64,000 nucleotides of DNA from assembly GCA_019351975.1 (NCBI GenBank), contig JABBOG010000003.1, positions 62,001 to 126,000 of the forward strand. Direction: 5' to 3'. How positions within the stretch are numbered: position 1 is the first letter of the stretch; each line of letters starts with the position of its first letter. Below are positions 1-8,540 of the stretch, piece after piece. The notes under the pieces are model-generated. The model saw only the letters and a list, made by a program, of their open reading frames with translations, made no database searches and was not told where the DNA came from. Origin of the DNA: Acidobacteriota bacterium. Its GTDB lineage: Bacteria > Acidobacteriota > Terriglobia > Terriglobales > Acidobacteriaceae. A program made the translations under genes and the position numbers.

Positions 1-15
1 AGAAAAGAGGACCAC

Positions 16-1563
16 ATGGCAGACAAATTCATCGGTACGCCGCGCAAGGCCACCACACACGTCAACCAGAACGAAGATCTCATCTTCGAGAAGTCCTCCT
101 CAGGCAAAAAAGGCTACCGCCTTGCCCATCTCGACGTCCCCGCCATTGACCCCGCCACCCTCCTCGGCGACGCCGTTCGCACCGACGACCTCGGCGTCAT
201 GCCCGAGCTCAGCGAAATCGAGATCATCCGTCACTTCACCCGCCTCAGCACCTGGAACTACGCCATCGACCTCGGCATGTATCCCCTCGGCTCCTGCACC
301 ATGAAGTACAACCCCCGCATCAATGAGGCGGTCGCGAGACTGGAGGGCCTGGCAGAGGCCCACCCCTATCAGCCCGAGTCCCTCTCCCAGGGCGCTCTCG
401 GCATCATGAAGCTCCTCTCCGACTGCCTCATCGAGATCACCGGCATGGACACCATCACCCTCCAGCCCGCAGCCGGCGCGCAGGGCGAGTTCACCGGTAT
501 CCTCCTCGCCCGCGCCTACCACGAGGCCAACGGCAACCCCCGCAAGAAGATCATCATCCCCGACTCCGCCCACGGCACAAACCCCGCCACCGCCGCCATC
601 TGCGGCTACGAGGTCGCCAACCTCAAGTCGAACAGCCTGGGCATGGTCGACCTCGCCGAGCTCGAGCGCATGGTCGACGAAGACGTCGCCGCCCTCATGC
701 TCACCAACCCTTCCACCATCGGCGTCTTCGAGAGCGACATCCACAAGATCGCCGACATCCTCCACGCCAAAGGGGCGCTCCTCTACATGGACGGCGCCAA
801 CATGAACGCGCTCGTGGGTAAGACCCGCCCCGGTGACTTCGGCGTCGACGTCATGCACCTCAACCTGCACAAGACCTTCTCCACACCGCACGGCGGCGGC
901 GGCCCCGGCTCCGGCCCCGTAGCCTGCAAGAAAATCCTCGAGCCCTTCCTCCCCACACCCGTCGTCAAAACCAATCCCGACGGATCTCTCGCGCTCGACT
1001 ACAATCGTCCGCAAAGTGTGGGCAGGGTGAGGGCCTGGTACGGCAACTTCGGCATGTTCATCCGCGCCCTCGCCTACATCCTCGCCAACGGCCCCGACGG
1101 CCTCCGCCAGACCACCGAAGACGCCGTCCTCAACGCCAACTACATCCGCGCCAAGCTCGAAGGCACCTTCGATCTTCCCTACAAAACCCGCTCGCTCCAC
1201 GAGGTCGTCTTCTCCGACAAGCTCCAGGCGCGCAACGGCGTCAAAACCGGCGATATGGGCAAACGCCTCATCGACTACGGCTTCCACGCCTACACCGTCA
1301 GCTTCCCCCTCGTCGTCTCCGGTTCCATGATGATCGAGCCCACAGAGAGCGAGAGCCGCGAAGAGCTCGACCTTCTCATCGACGCTCTCAAGCAGATCGC
1401 ACGCGAGGCCGAAGAGAACCCCGAACTCGTCCAGACTGCCCCACACACCACCCGCCTCCAGCGCCTCGACGAGACCACCGCTGCGCGCAAGCCTATCCTG
1501 CGCTGGAAGGCCCCCGCCGCCAACAGCGAACTAACCCCAGGCACCGCCGCAAAGGAGTGGTAG
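16..1563 (+). CDS. gcvPB: Glycine dehydrogenase (decarboxylating), subunit 2 (P-protein beta half)
   Basis: PLP-dependent half of the split glycine cleavage P-protein. It decarboxylates glycine and passes the aminomethyl group to the lipoyl H-protein in the cytoplasm. The 515 residues match the usual size of the separate beta subunit. The glycine-rich segment PHGGGGPG follows LNLHKTFS, which holds the expected Schiff-base lysine near residue 286. An AGAGGA-like ribosome site lies 4-5 bases before the ATG. The partner subunit gcvPA and gcvH/gcvT would be expected just upstream, outside the window. The stop codon overlaps the ribosome-binding region of the next small gene, so the two are probably co-translated. 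Confident from the family's highly conserved sequence. Confidence 0.95.
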   Translation: MADKFIGTPRKATTHVNQNEDLIFEKSSSGKKGYRLAHLDVPAIDPATLLGDAVRTDDLGVMPELSEIEIIRHFTRLSTWNYAIDLGMYPLGSCTMKYNPRINEAVARLEGLAEAHPYQPESLSQGALGIMKLLSDCLIEITGMDTITLQPAAGAQGEFTGILLARAYHEANGNPRKKIIIPDSAHGTNPATAAICGYEVANLKSNSLGMVDLAELERMVDEDVAALMLTNPSTIGVFESDIHKIADILHAKGALLYMDGANMNALVGKTRPGDFGVDVMHLNLHKTFSTPHGGGGPGSGPVACKKILEPFLPTPVVKTNPDGSLALDYNRPQSVGRVRAWYGNFGMFIRALAYILANGPDGLRQTTEDAVLNANYIRAKLEGTFDLPYKTRSLHEVVFSDKLQARNGVKTGDMGKRLIDYGFHAYTVSFPLVVSGSMMIEPTESESREELDLLIDALKQIAREAEENPELVQTAPHTTRLQRLDETTAARKPILRWKAPAANSELTPGTAAKEW

Positions 1564-1889
1564 TGGCTGACAGCCCGGCCAGCCCGAAGCCGCCCACGCC
1601 TCTCTATCGCCACGGCGACGTCTTCCACGCCCGCGCCCCAGAGCTCGAGCGCGAAGAGTTCATGCGCGGTGAAGCCGGTGGCCGTCTCGCCGTGGCTCTC
1701 GATGTCCTCACCGACGCTCTCATCCTCGTCGGCCAACACGGCGTCTACTGCGCCAGCGAGCGCAACCCCGCCGTCCCCAAGATGGACCTTCAGGCCGTCC
1801 TCGCGGGCATCGGCGGAGCCAAAGACCTCATCTCCTCCGCCCTCCTCAAACTCAACGAAGACTCCGAAGCACGCCGTCGAAACCCTTGA
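1563..1889 (+). CDS. Hypothetical protein, 108 aa, coupled to gcvPB
   Basis: Small, probably soluble acidic protein without signal peptide or membrane segment; I do not recognise a family. Two in-frame GTG codons at 1557 and 1563 could start it. The sequence AAGGAG ends at 1556, so GTG 1563 with a 6-base spacing is far better placed than GTG 1557, which abuts the ribosome site. The gene begins on the last base of the gcvPB stop codon, so it is very likely translated from the same mRNA. The middle (residues about 35-60) is a hydrophobic, helix-like stretch with a VGQHGVYC motif. Codon use resembles its neighbour, which supports a real gene. No function is proposed. Confidence 0.7.
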   Translation: MADSPASPKPPTPLYRHGDVFHARAPELEREEFMRGEAGGRLAVALDVLTDALILVGQHGVYCASERNPAVPKMDLQAVLAGIGGAKDLISSALLKLNEDSEARRRNP

Positions 1890-1894
1890 CGCAC

Positions 1895-2491
1895 TTACTT
1901 CTTCGCTTCGATCTTCACCGAGACGTCGGTAGTCTCCCACTTCACATGCAGCTCCGTGGAGTCCTTCGTCGTATTCTCAAAACTGATCGTCATCGACTCT
2001 TGTGGCGCAGCTAGTTTTGTGTAGTGCATCGGAGTTCTGCCCAGATCCATGTCCTGCTTGTATACCGTGCCCCACTGCCCTGTCTGCTTGTTCACGATCA
2101 GCTCCCACGGCTTCCCAGGCTCAGCCGGCAGTGTGTATAGCGTGTATTTTCCAGCCGGAACATCCAGTCTCCCTATCTTCAGGTTTCCTGTCGTCACAAA
2201 GCTCGTAGCCGGATTTGCTCCTGTACGCCACACCTTTCCGTACGGCACCAGCCCGCCCATGATCACCCGCCCACGCATCGAAGGCGAGTTGTAGTGGATG
2301 GTCAGCTCCGAGCCATCAAGCTTGGCTGTCGCCGTCGCTGCAGGACTCAGCGGAGCCTGAGGCTTGGCAGCCACCGTTGGACTTGCCACCTGCGGTGCGA
2401 CCACCGGGGCCTTGCTGGAACAACCTGCAAGAGCTGCGTTGAATGCGATAAGAACGACAACCGGAACGATTCTACGAACGATCTTCTTCAT
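1895..2491 (-). CDS. DUF2911 domain lipoprotein
   Basis: Predicted lipoprotein of 198 residues. The N-terminus MKKIVRR is followed by a hydrophobic stretch and the lipobox LAGC, so the mature protein should be anchored through Cys. A proline- and alanine-rich linker (about residues 25-50) precedes a DUF2911 domain recognised by HYNSPSMRGR, YGKVWRTGANPAT and GKYTLYTLP. The domain is common in Acidobacteriota and Bacteroidota; its function is unknown. An upstream in-frame extension would place 21 residues before the signal peptide, so the ATG at 2491 is preferred. It converges with the gcvPB operon with only 5 bases between the stops. Confidence 0.88.
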   Translation of the reverse strand: MKKIVRRIVPVVVLIAFNAALAGCSSKAPVVAPQVASPTVAAKPQAPLSPAATATAKLDGSELTIHYNSPSMRGRVIMGGLVPYGKVWRTGANPATSFVTTGNLKIGRLDVPAGKYTLYTLPAEPGKPWELIVNKQTGQWGTVYKQDMDLGRTPMHYTKLAAPQESMTISFENTTKDSTELHVKWETTDVSVKIEAKK

Positions 2492-2658
2492 GATTGCTAT
2501 GCTACCCCCGCCCACACATATTTGGCATACCTTCTCCATCAAATTTGACCACACGCAATCAAAAGAATCGCCGCGGCATCATAACTAGTAAAGCGCATCG
2601 AGTTTCAAGGCTGCTGCTCCCCCAAAATGCCAGCCGCACGCCACACGTGCCCCCAAAT

Positions 2659-3972
2659 TCATCCCATGCGCCCCTTACCCGACTTCTTAACCGCACGCTT
2701 CGCCATTGCCATGGCATCCCGCCGCTTCCGCGCCTCGCGCTCCCACACGAACGGGCTGTTGTGCCGCCGCAGGTCACGCAAAGGATAATGAGTCCCGCGC
2801 CACACTACACCGCGCTGAACCAGCACCACCACCATCGACCGCAACATGGCCAGCATCATTCCCACCGCCCCTAACGGATACAGCCAGCCATACCGCGCAT
2901 CGATCTGGCTCACCTCACCCATTACGCGGTACAACGCCGCCACACAGCAGAGAATCGCCAGCGCCGGTAACACCGTCGGCAGCCACGCGAATCCCGCCAG
3001 CGGCAGCAAGCAGAACACTCCAATCCACAAGCACGCCATCAGCACCAGCAGCGGGTTAAATCCAAACGCCGAAAACAGGTTCTTTGTCATCCCCACCAGC
3101 AGCCCGCGCGCTCCCTTCGCCCAATGCACAAGCACCAGCCCCGGAGCAAACGCAATCCGCTGGCGCATCCCAGCGGCCTTCATCCGCCGCCCCAGTGTGA
3201 TGTCTTCCAGCACCGCCAGCCGCTGCGGCAGCCATCCCCCGATCTCGTTCAACGCCTCACGCCGTACCAGATTGAACGCCCCCACGCCCACCACATCGCG
3301 CGTCGCCTTTGCATCCTCCACCTTCCACAATCGCGACGCCCAAAGCCCCAGCACTTGAAAGAATCCCAGCACAATCCCCTCGCCCCTCGACCGCACCTGC
3401 ATCGTCGGCAGCACAACCAGGTGGTCCGCCGCAGAAGCCTTCGCATATACCAGTGCCCGCCTCAAAATCGATGGCGAAAACAGCACATCCGCATCCGTAA
3501 ACAGCAGATATTCCGAATCACTGTTCTCCGTTGCCACCATCAGCGCAAACGTCTTTCCCAACCACCCCTCCGGCAGGTCGCTGATGTGGATCGCGTCCAA
3601 GCGTCCCTCCCATTGCCGCGCGCATGCCGCATAATACGAGTCCACAATCTCGGCCGTCCCATCGTTCGACCGGTCATCGATCACCAGAATCTTCATCCCC
3701 TCATAATCGGTCTGCAGCAACGCGTCTAGCGTCGCCCCGATATTCGCCGCCTCATCCCGTCCCGGCACCACCACCGTCAACGTCGGCAACCCCTCCGGCA
3801 TCGTGTCCCACTTCGGCAGCGTAAGATTCGGCAATCCCGGTATTCCCCGCAGCGCATCATAGGTCCGCAGCACCCAGGCCAGCGCCACGCACCACGCACC
3901 AAGCTGAATCACCCCACGCCAGAACGCCGACACCCTGAAGCCAATCACATGCATCCCCAAAGGAAAGCTCAA
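2659..3972 (-). CDS. Family 2 glycosyltransferase, membrane-bound (HpnB-like)
   Basis: About 437 residues with an N-terminal hydrophobic segment, a GT-A catalytic domain (about 65-290) and hydrophobic segments in the C-terminal third. Nucleotide-sugar and metal-binding signatures are VVVPGRDEAANIG, LVIDDRSNDGT and the DxD-type FTDADV; LEDITLGRRM is the usual acceptor-side ED motif. The layout resembles the HpnB and CrtQ-like glycosyltransferases that act on lipid acceptors at the inner membrane; the substrate cannot be read from sequence. The start is a TTG that overlaps the stop of the upstream MFS gene (TTGA), suggesting coupled translation; an ATG at 3954 is the alternative. It may form a two-gene operon with that transporter. 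Confidence 0.85.
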   Translation of the reverse strand: MSFPLGMHVIGFRVSAFWRGVIQLGAWCVALAWVLRTYDALRGIPGLPNLTLPKWDTMPEGLPTLTVVVPGRDEAANIGATLDALLQTDYEGMKILVIDDRSNDGTAEIVDSYYAACARQWEGRLDAIHISDLPEGWLGKTFALMVATENSDSEYLLFTDADVLFSPSILRRALVYAKASAADHLVVLPTMQVRSRGEGIVLGFFQVLGLWASRLWKVEDAKATRDVVGVGAFNLVRREALNEIGGWLPQRLAVLEDITLGRRMKAAGMRQRIAFAPGLVLVHWAKGARGLLVGMTKNLFSAFGFNPLLVLMACLWIGVFCLLPLAGFAWLPTVLPALAILCCVAALYRVMGEVSQIDARYGWLYPLGAVGMMLAMLRSMVVVLVQRGVVWRGTHYPLRDLRRHNSPFVWEREARKRRDAMAMAKRAVKKSGKGRMG

Positions 3973-5228
3973 ACCGCTGCAACCTCCGCCCCATCATGGA
4001 GCGCTGGCGCATACTTCGCTCCCACAAAGAAGATTACGGACGCAAACACCAGCGTCACCAGCGTCACCGCCAGCCCCACACGCAGATTCGAGTAATCACT
4101 CACCACGCCGATGACGCTTGGGCTGATCGCATCGCCAAGCGCGTGAATTACAAACAACTGCCCCGCCATCGCCGTCGCCCGCACGCTCGCCGGCACCGCA
4201 TTCAGCGTCGCCGCATTCACAGGCCCCGTCCCAAGGAACACAAAGAACACCGCCGCCGCCAGCCCCGGCACCGTCATCGACGCCGGCCCGAAGAAGCACA
4301 GCAGCGCTGGCCCCACCGCCAGCAGCGCGCTGATCGCAGGCACAAGATACAGCGCGCCCTTGTTCGTCTTCTGCCACTTCTGCGCCACAATGCCGCCAAG
4401 AATCGTCCCCGAAATCCCCGCCGCCACCGTCACCGCACCCATCACAAACGCCGCATTCTGCTCCGACCGCCCCGTCACCCGCTGCAGAAACGACGGTATC
4501 CACCACGACAGCCCACCCAGAGAAAACGTCACCATCGCATATCCCAGAATCGCCGCCAGGTACGCTTTATTCTTCGCCAGCGCCAGCACCACCCCACGCT
4601 CAGCCTTCACCTGAATCTTCTGCAACCGCTTCGGCTCATGCAGCAGAAACATCATCAACACCGCGATCGCGATCCCCGGCGCGGCCGAAAAAAAGAACGC
4701 CTTTCGCCAACCCATGTGCTGCCCAATCACCCCGCCGACCACATAGCCCAGCGCCGCACCAAACGGTATCGCCACATTAAAAACCGTCAGCACCCGGTTG
4801 CGTTGCTCCTCTGGATAAAAGTCCGCAATCATCGCCGGCGCAAAGATTCCAAAGCTCGCCTCGCCAATCCCCAGCGCCGCGTGCCGAAAGATCAGCGAAT
4901 CATACGAGTGCACACTCGCCGTGAACAAATTCATCACCGACCAGAACAGCGCCGCACCAATAATCATCGGCTTCCGCGGAAATCTGTCCCCCAACCAGCC
5001 TGTGAACGGCGACGCGGCCATGTACGCAACCATGAACCACAGCGTCAGATGCCCAATCTGGGCATTCGTTACCCGGAACTCATTCTGGATCTGATCCTGC
5101 ACCGCCGGCAGAATATACCGGTCAATATAGTTCACCAGGTTCAGCGCCGTCAGCAGGCACAGCGCCATCATGGCGCCCTTCGCCGCTCCACTCTCAGGCT
5201 TCGTCATCGCTCCAGTCGCCGTTGTCAC
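3969..5228 (-). CDS. MFS transporter, spinster-like
   Basis: Twelve-segment major facilitator protein of up to 419 residues. LNYIDRYIL in the first membrane segment, the loop 2-3 motif GWLGDRFPRK and GIGEASFGIFAPAMIADFYP are typical of the spinster-like branch that also contains bacterial Spns homologues. Substrate unknown. The longest start is GTG 5228; an in-frame ATG at 5207 has a GGAG only two bases away, so the start is uncertain by seven residues. The 3' end overlaps the following glycosyltransferase gene by 4 bases, so the pair is probably one operon, perhaps linking lipid export or import with glycosylation (inference only). Confidence 0.88.
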   Translation of the reverse strand: MTTATGAMTKPESGAAKGAMMALCLLTALNLVNYIDRYILPAVQDQIQNEFRVTNAQIGHLTLWFMVAYMAASPFTGWLGDRFPRKPMIIGAALFWSVMNLFTASVHSYDSLIFRHAALGIGEASFGIFAPAMIADFYPEEQRNRVLTVFNVAIPFGAALGYVVGGVIGQHMGWRKAFFFSAAPGIAIAVLMMFLLHEPKRLQKIQVKAERGVVLALAKNKAYLAAILGYAMVTFSLGGLSWWIPSFLQRVTGRSEQNAAFVMGAVTVAAGISGTILGGIVAQKWQKTNKGALYLVPAISALLAVGPALLCFFGPASMTVPGLAAAVFFVFLGTGPVNAATLNAVPASVRATAMAGQLFVIHALGDAISPSVIGVVSDYSNLRVGLAVTLVTLVFASVIFFVGAKYAPALHDGAEVAAV

Positions 5229-5270
5229 AATGAGCCGAGGATATCAGGGTTCCAATAAAATAACCCCAAG

Positions 5271-5687
5271 CTACTCCTCCAGCACCCTCTCAGCGCTCTC
5301 CAACAGCTCCTCCCAGCGCGCCTTGATCTCCTCAGCGTTCGCCTCCGGAACACCTTCATGCGTCAGCCTCAACCTGCAGCCCTCGCCCGCAGGCGCAATA
5401 TCGATCCCCACCGTCGATCGCTCAACCCCATACGTCGGCATCGCAAACGTAGCCACAATCCTCGACGGACGAACCAGCTCAAGGTATTCGCCCGTATGAG
5501 CTACCTCTTTGCCGTCTTTCATTTCTACCACCGTGTACGTACCGCCGACGCGCGCATCGCTCTCCGCCCGCGCCACCTCTCCAACGCGCTCAGGGAACAC
5601 GAACCTGCTCGCAATCTTCGGATCGAGTATGGCGTCATACAAATTCGCTCCATCCGTCGCGAACTTACGCTCAAGTATCACCGTCAT
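5271..5687 (-). CDS. SRPBCC (START/AHSA1-like) domain protein
   Basis: 138-residue single-domain protein of the SRPBCC helix-grip fold, AHSA1-like: an N-terminal ERKF strand, the FVFPERVGEV region, and the C-terminal helix ARWEELLESAERVLEE that closes the hydrophobic cavity. Such proteins bind hydrophobic ligands, but the ligand is not predictable. The ATG overlaps the stop of queF (ATGA, 5684-5687), so it is translated after queF on the same mRNA. No signal peptide; cytoplasmic. Confidence 0.85.
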   Translation of the reverse strand: MTVILERKFATDGANLYDAILDPKIASRFVFPERVGEVARAESDARVGGTYTVVEMKDGKEVAHTGEYLELVRPSRIVATFAMPTYGVERSTVGIDIAPAGEGCRLRLTHEGVPEANAEEIKARWEELLESAERVLEE

Positions 5688-6091
5688 CGCATCTCTTCCG
5701 TTCTCGGATACCGCGCCGTCACCACCGTAGAAATTCCGCCCCTCGGCCTGAAATCACCTTTGATCTCCGCCCACACTGGGTTTGTCGCCTTCACCACGTC
5801 ATCCAGAACCTGGTTCACAATATTCTCCTGGAAGATCCCCAGGTTTCGGTACGTGAACAGGTACTCCTTCAGGCTCTTCAGCTCAAGGCATGCCTCCCGC
5901 GGCATATACCGAATCGTCAGCACGCCAAAATCCGGCAGCCCCGTCTTCGGACAGACGCTCGTAAACTCCGGGTCGTCAATCAAAATCTCATACGCGCGAA
6001 ACTGATTCTGCCACGTCTCGATCGCCGGAAACGCAGCATCCAAACCCGCCTTCGCGTGGTCATCCGTATACCCTGTCGTGTGATCTGCCAT
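5684..6091 (-). CDS. queF: NADPH-dependent preQ0 reductase
   Basis: Converts 7-cyano-7-deazaguanine to preQ1 in queuosine tRNA modification. The 135 residues fit the short unimodular type of QueF. SVCPKTGLPDFG carries the catalytic cysteine, followed by the conserved LELKSLKEYLFTYRN substrate-binding stretch and the FRPRGGIST segment near the C-terminus. ATG 6091 is chosen by similarity of length to the family; a TTG seven codons upstream would sit only 3 bases after GGAGG and is less likely. The gene overlaps the SRPBCC gene by 4 bases. No other queuosine gene is visible nearby. Confidence 0.93.
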   Translation of the reverse strand: MADHTTGYTDDHAKAGLDAAFPAIETWQNQFRAYEILIDDPEFTSVCPKTGLPDFGVLTIRYMPREACLELKSLKEYLFTYRNLGIFQENIVNQVLDDVVKATNPVWAEIKGDFRPRGGISTVVTARYPRTEEMR

Positions 6092-6532
6092 AGCTTTTAT
6101 TCTATCCCGCAAGAGCCTCCGGCAAATCCCCGCCCCGCCATCCCAAACCTGTCAACCCCCCTCCACCCCTTGTAACGCTCAAACCCCGCGCCAACACTAG
6201 CGATAAATCGTGCCAACCTTTGGCATACTCACCCTCTCCACCCTGCTACGCTTGAAGTAGAGCAAACCAACAATAACGCACCACAAAAATTGTCATCTCG
6301 GATCGAAGCCACGCAGCTCTCCGTAGCGAATCTACCTCAGTGGAACGTTGCACTCCCACTGAACTCCCTCCACGCAACTCAAGCGTTTTCAAGACTTTAC
6401 TCGTAAGTTCTTTTGTTAGAATACTTTGAAAGGAAAGAATAGCCGTAACCCGAACATACTAGGCCACTTACACCCAAAAAGTGAAACTTGGGGAGGGGGG
6501 GAGGGGGGCAACATTCTCAACGCCATCGCCGC
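6092..6532. other. Gene-free region with a degenerate REP-like segment and G-rich tract
   Basis: About 440 bases without a supportable gene. It holds a segment beginning TTGTCATCTCGGATCGAAGC (about 6290-6340) that resembles the dispersed TTGTCAT...GCGAA family seen again at 55.1-55.4 kb, and a striking G-rich tract at 6490-6508 (runs of 4, 7 and 6 G separated by single A). A short plus-strand reading frame from 6426 would run into the antisense of the protease gene and has no natural composition. The queF promoter should lie near 6100-6200 on the minus strand; no clear consensus was seen. Confidence 0.6.
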
Positions 6533-7522
6533 TTACTCTTTCTTCGCCACACCTACCGCACCCGCCGCCTCTGCCCGACGCTCCTGCTCCAGCCGCGCCT
6601 TCACCGCATCAAACTCCGCCGGATCCACCGCACCGCGTAGGTGCTCCGGCGGTAGATCCGTCGCAATCTCCCGCTCCACCGCAGCCACCCGCGCCGCCGT
6701 CGCCGGATGCCCGCTGAACGTCCGCGAAACCGCTCCCGGCTTGTGCTTCTCCAGCGCCCCAAGCCGTTCAAACACCGTCACCATCCCCTGCGGATCGTAG
6801 CCGGCCCGATACATATACTGCACGCCCAGAAAATCCGCCTCCGTCTCGTACTTCCGCGAGAACTCCAGCAGAGGCACAGGCATCGCCAACTGCGCTGCCT
6901 CATACACCCCATACCCAGCCAGAGATCCCTGCGCCAGCAGCACCATCGGCACCGCGCCGAGCTGCACATACTCCATCTTCGTCATCTCGCGCGCAGCATG
7001 GTGCGCCGCCACATGCGCGATCTCATGCGCCAGCACCCCCGCAAGCTCGTCCTCCGACGCGCATGCCAGAATCAGCCCCTCATTCACATACAGGTACCCG
7101 CCCGGCAACGCCATCGCGTTCACCGCATCCGAGTCCAGAACTTTGATCGTGAACGGCCCCGTTGCGTCCGAGTTCCGCACCAATCGCTCCCCCACACGAT
7201 TCACATACGCAACCACCACTGGATCCGTTACCACCCGCAACGACTTCTCAATCTCCAACGAGTACTGCAGCCCCGTATCGCGCTCCCACTGCGCCGAATA
7301 CCAGTTGTGCAGCCCACGCCCACCCATCTTGCGCCGTCCCACAGCGCTCACATCCGCCTCAGATCCCCTCTTGATCCGAGAAGGGAGATCCTCACCTGAC
7401 GACGTAGCGGCACCTTGTCCCACAGCGTTGACCCCCACCCCCGCTGCCTGCGACACACTCCCCTGCGCAGCGGGAATTACACCGCAAAGCGCAACGACAA
7501 GGCCAATCTCCAGGATCCTCAT
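6533..7522 (-). CDS. M48 family metalloprotease, exported
   Basis: 329-residue peptidase M48 protein with an N-terminal signal sequence ending around AAQGS. The zinc site HEIAHVAAHH (HExxH) lies in mid-protein and the third ligand is in ETEADFLGVQ downstream. Relatives such as BepA act in the periplasm on outer-membrane protein assembly or general proteolysis. Just before the catalytic domain the protein has LRVVTDPVVVAYVNRVGERL, typical for this group. It is the last gene of the operon secretin, pseudopilin, pseudopilin, protease, 9 bases after the second pseudopilin. A role in quality control of the secretin or of exported substrates is plausible from context, but not shown. Confidence 0.9.
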   Translation of the reverse strand: MRILEIGLVVALCGVIPAAQGSVSQAAGVGVNAVGQGAATSSGEDLPSRIKRGSEADVSAVGRRKMGGRGLHNWYSAQWERDTGLQYSLEIEKSLRVVTDPVVVAYVNRVGERLVRNSDATGPFTIKVLDSDAVNAMALPGGYLYVNEGLILACASEDELAGVLAHEIAHVAAHHAAREMTKMEYVQLGAVPMVLLAQGSLAGYGVYEAAQLAMPVPLLEFSRKYETEADFLGVQYMYRAGYDPQGMVTVFERLGALEKHKPGAVSRTFSGHPATAARVAAVEREIATDLPPEHLRGAVDPAEFDAVKARLEQERRAEAAGAVGVAKKE

Positions 7523-7531
7523 GGCCTTCGC

Positions 7532-7972
7532 TCACCAGGTGTTGTACGTCGTTCCGTCGCTGGCCGTCGCCTGGGATCCAGAATGAACATCGTCCATGCC
7601 GCCCTGCGTTTCGTCAATGTCGGTCATCGTATCCGATTGGCCGGTAATCCACGTATCGCTGCTGCTCGTCATTGGATCCTTGGGAATTGCCTTCAGATAG
7701 CCAGCCTGCACCAGATCATCCAATGTCTCCGGCGCCTTCTCCTTATCCACCGTATAGCTGTCGATCGCTGTTCGCATAGTGTGCAGGTCTTCCCGTAGGA
7801 CAGCCTCGCGCGCCTTCTGCACCGCGCGTATGTAGCTCGGTATCGCAATCGCAGCCAGAATCCCGATGATCGTCATCACGATCATCAACTCCACCAGCGT
7901 GAAGCCGCGCTCACTTGACTTGCTTGCATCTCTGATCCGAATTGAACGCCGCATCATCATAAATAGCCGCAC
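7532..7972 (-). CDS. Type II secretion pseudopilin, GspG-like (copy 1)
   Basis: 146-residue type IV pilin-like protein. The prepilin peptidase site is RGFTLVELMI (cleavage after G, Glu at +5), followed by a classic hydrophobic N-terminal helix and a small globular domain containing ETLDDLVQAGYLKAIPKDPMT, the signature of major pseudopilins of the GspG group. The last residues YNTW are shared with the neighbouring second copy. The start is uncertain: GTG 7972, or one of three consecutive ATG codons at 7960, 7957 and 7954; none has a strong ribosome site. Expected in the periplasm as part of a pseudopilus. No secretion ATPase or inner-membrane platform gene is present in the window. Confidence 0.9.
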   Translation of the reverse strand: MRLFMMMRRSIRIRDASKSSERGFTLVELMIVMTIIGILAAIAIPSYIRAVQKAREAVLREDLHTMRTAIDSYTVDKEKAPETLDDLVQAGYLKAIPKDPMTSSSDTWITGQSDTMTDIDETQGGMDDVHSGSQATASDGTTYNTW

Positions 7973-8009
7973 TGCTCAGACACCCAACCACCCGCCGAAC
8001 ACCAAACCG

Positions 8010-8492
8010 TCACCAGGTGTTGTACTTCGTACCATCCAGTGCCGTGCCCGTGCTCTTGCTGTACACATCATAGACATTCTGCCCACCAAAGCTGTCCGAG
8101 TCCGGCGCATCCTGATTCGATCTCAGACCCCAATCTGCATTTCCCGTCATCGGATCAATCGGAATAGCACGCAAAAACCGCATCTTCTTGTCCTTGACCG
8201 TCACGCCATCCACCAACGTCTGCAAATCAGGCGGATAGTTGTTCGAATCCGCCTTCGTCTGGATTCCACCCAGATCCGCAACGTCCTTATACATGTCAAT
8301 CGAACGCCGCATCTCCCAGAGATCCGCTCGCAACTCACGCTCTTTTGTTCGCTTTACCTCAAACTTGACCGCAGGAACAGCGGCTGTCGCGAGAATGGCA
8401 AGGATGGTGATCACGATGATCAACTCGGTTAAGGTTACGCCGCTCTCTCCAGAACGGATGGCTCCACGCAACCTTCGCATCCCGTCGACCAT
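8010..8492 (-). CDS. Type II secretion pseudopilin, GspG-like (copy 2)
   Basis: 160-residue pseudopilin with cleavage site SGVTLTELII (Glu at +5), hydrophobic helix, and the region FLRAIPIDPMTGNADWGL that corresponds to the major-pseudopilin core. It ends in the same YNTW as the downstream copy, but the two differ strongly elsewhere, so they are divergent paralogues, not a recent duplication. AAAGGAGG four bases before ATG 8492 is a strong ribosome site, which suggests this is the more highly translated of the pair. It lies 48 bases after the secretin gene and 37 bases before copy 1. Confidence 0.9.
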   Translation of the reverse strand: MVDGMRRLRGAIRSGESGVTLTELIIVITILAILATAAVPAVKFEVKRTKERELRADLWEMRRSIDMYKDVADLGGIQTKADSNNYPPDLQTLVDGVTVKDKKMRFLRAIPIDPMTGNADWGLRSNQDAPDSDSFGGQNVYDVYSKSTGTALDGTKYNTW

Positions 8493-8540
8493 CTTCCCTC
8501 CTTTCTATCTTTGACGTTCGTTCGCTCCTTTTGTGTCGCT

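Noticed and set aside
100-1446. 448-codon minus-strand frame opposite gcvPB
   Set aside because: Mirror frame produced by the strong third-position C bias; composition is Gly/Val/Asp-rich and it lies inside a certain gene. The same applies to the frame at 58378-59811 opposite RNase J and 48449-49969 opposite the Oar-like gene.
6426-6800. 124-codon plus-strand frame from TTG 6426 beside the G-rich tract
   Set aside because: Most of it is antisense to the M48 gene, and the residues coded by the G tract are low-complexity; no family resemblance.
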